Part shown: positions 24,794 through 25,355 of the stretch, piece after piece | How the letters are laid out: each line of letters starts with the position of its first letter | How positions within the stretch are numbered: position 1 is the first letter of the stretch | Assembly: GCA_045806525.1 (NCBI GenBank) | Contig: JBJMJD010000067.1 | Span: 1-25,355 of the forward strand | Length of the DNA: 25,355 nt | Direction of reading: 5' to 3' | From: JAICYJ01 sp045806525 | Lineage (GTDB): Bacteria > Actinomycetota > Thermoleophilia > Gaiellales > JAICJC01 | Made by a program: the position numbers and the translations under genes | Notes under the pieces: model-generated | What the model saw: the letters and a program-made list of their open reading frames with translations, nothing else | Told to the model about the DNA's origin: nothing | Database searches by the model: none

Positions 24794-25355
24794 TCACTCG
24801 GGCGATTTGGCCGAAGGTGGGTCGAGTTTCACTGTGGCAAGCATCGCGAGGAGAAGGTCGCGATTGACCTCGCCCTCCATAGTGAAGTTGTAACCCCGGT
24901 TCCCACTCACCAGGATCACGTCAAAGACCTTGCCGCCTAAACGCCCTTGGCCAGCGCATCCGTTCAGCCCGATGGTGGCCGCATGATCGTCCACTCGAAT
25001 CTGTTCTCTCGTACCACAGCCAGTAGGCTCGGAAGCCAGGTAGTCATGCATCCACTGCTGGATGGGTTCTCCTTTGGCGAGTGGCTGGGACGTGCCCCTG
25101 AACCCAGCGGCGGAGCTTTCGAGTCAATCGCCAACCGGGTCGTCCCAGAAGTTGGACGCATTCGGTAGCCAGAGGTCGGTCGCTGGGGTGGGCGTCCATC
25201 CGGCCGGATACTCCACGGTGTAGCCCATCAGCGGGGAATTGAAGGTCTTGCTCAGGGTCGGCAGACTCGTCCCGCCTGACGACCGAGGGAGCGTCGAAGC
25301 GCCGCCGGTTGCGGAAGGGGCCGAGGATCTGCCGTCGCTACAAGAACTTGCCAAA
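24794..25355 (-). pseudogene. secreted/lipoprotein-like gene, N-terminus off contig, interrupted by in-frame TGA
   Basis: One reading frame covers the whole stretch but contains a TGA at 25124-25126. Upstream of it are at least 76 codons: a small-residue linker with LASSCSDG at the very edge (possible lipidated Cys), then SPLMGYTVEYPAGWTP. Downstream the same frame continues for 109 codons (LESSAAGFRGTSQPLAKGEP, then WMHDYLASEPTGCGTREQ, a second Cys in GLNGCAG, and the end at LATVKLDPPSAKSPE). The parts join as one compact secreted beta-rich domain, of the 'YPAGW' PsbP-like lipoprotein kind. A single C-to-T change of CGA would produce the TGA. The TGA could be a real nonsense mutation or an assembly error, since it is near the contig end. 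Base composition is clearly lower in G+C than the neighbours. Function is unknown. Confidence 0.7.

Overview
The window is a high-GC bacterial contig (by eye about two thirds G+C, except a lower-GC right end). GTG/TTG starts, 1-14 nt gene overlaps, a Tat-exported glycosidase, an Actinobacteria-style MMPL transporter and TAGnnT boxes just upstream of start codons suggest Actinomycetota; a Thermoleophilia-like lineage is my guess and is not proven. Bases 1-13 match the 3' end of an Illumina adapter, so the left edge is a real contig end carrying library sequence. The first and last genes are both incomplete.

Left third. A minus-strand operon encodes a GH106-type alpha-L-rhamnosidase, an AllA-fold (ureidoglycolate lyase family) protein and a partial, probably ferritin-like protein. 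A plus-strand operon runs divergently from it: FGGY xylulokinase, ribokinase and nucleoside hydrolase. It meets a minus-strand pair head-on: a Tat-exported GH10 xylanase-like enzyme followed by a PIG-L/LmbE deacetylase. A class I phosphomannose isomerase-like gene is divergent from the GH10 gene.

Middle third. A minus-strand operon encodes a Gfo/Idh/MocA oxidoreductase, a TIM-barrel sugar isomerase/epimerase (probably started at CTG) and an MsmK/UgpC-type sugar ABC ATPase. Divergent from it are a large uncharacterised glycoside-hydrolase-like protein and then a CUT1 sugar transporter operon: lipoprotein binding protein, a 12-bp hairpin, two permeases, a cytoplasmic GH13 enzyme and a zinc-dependent MDR dehydrogenase. 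The ATPase on the opposite strand probably powers these permeases.

Right end. An MMPL/RND-type exporter sits behind a perfect 20-bp palindrome and ends in a strong hairpin. The last 560 bases hold a truncated secreted or lipoprotein gene interrupted by one in-frame TGA.

Taken together, 1-22.2 kb looks like a glycan-scavenging locus. An exported GH10 enzyme would cut polymer outside the cell, the ABC system would import oligosaccharides, and cytoplasmic GH106, GH13 and the GH-like protein would trim them. Oxidoreductase, isomerase, dehydrogenase and sugar kinases would feed the products to central metabolism. No transcription factor gene is visible. The most novel elements are the unassigned GH-like protein with its oxidoreductase/isomerase partners, the GH10 protein with altered glycone-side residues, and the AllA-like/ferritin-like pair attached to a rhamnosidase.
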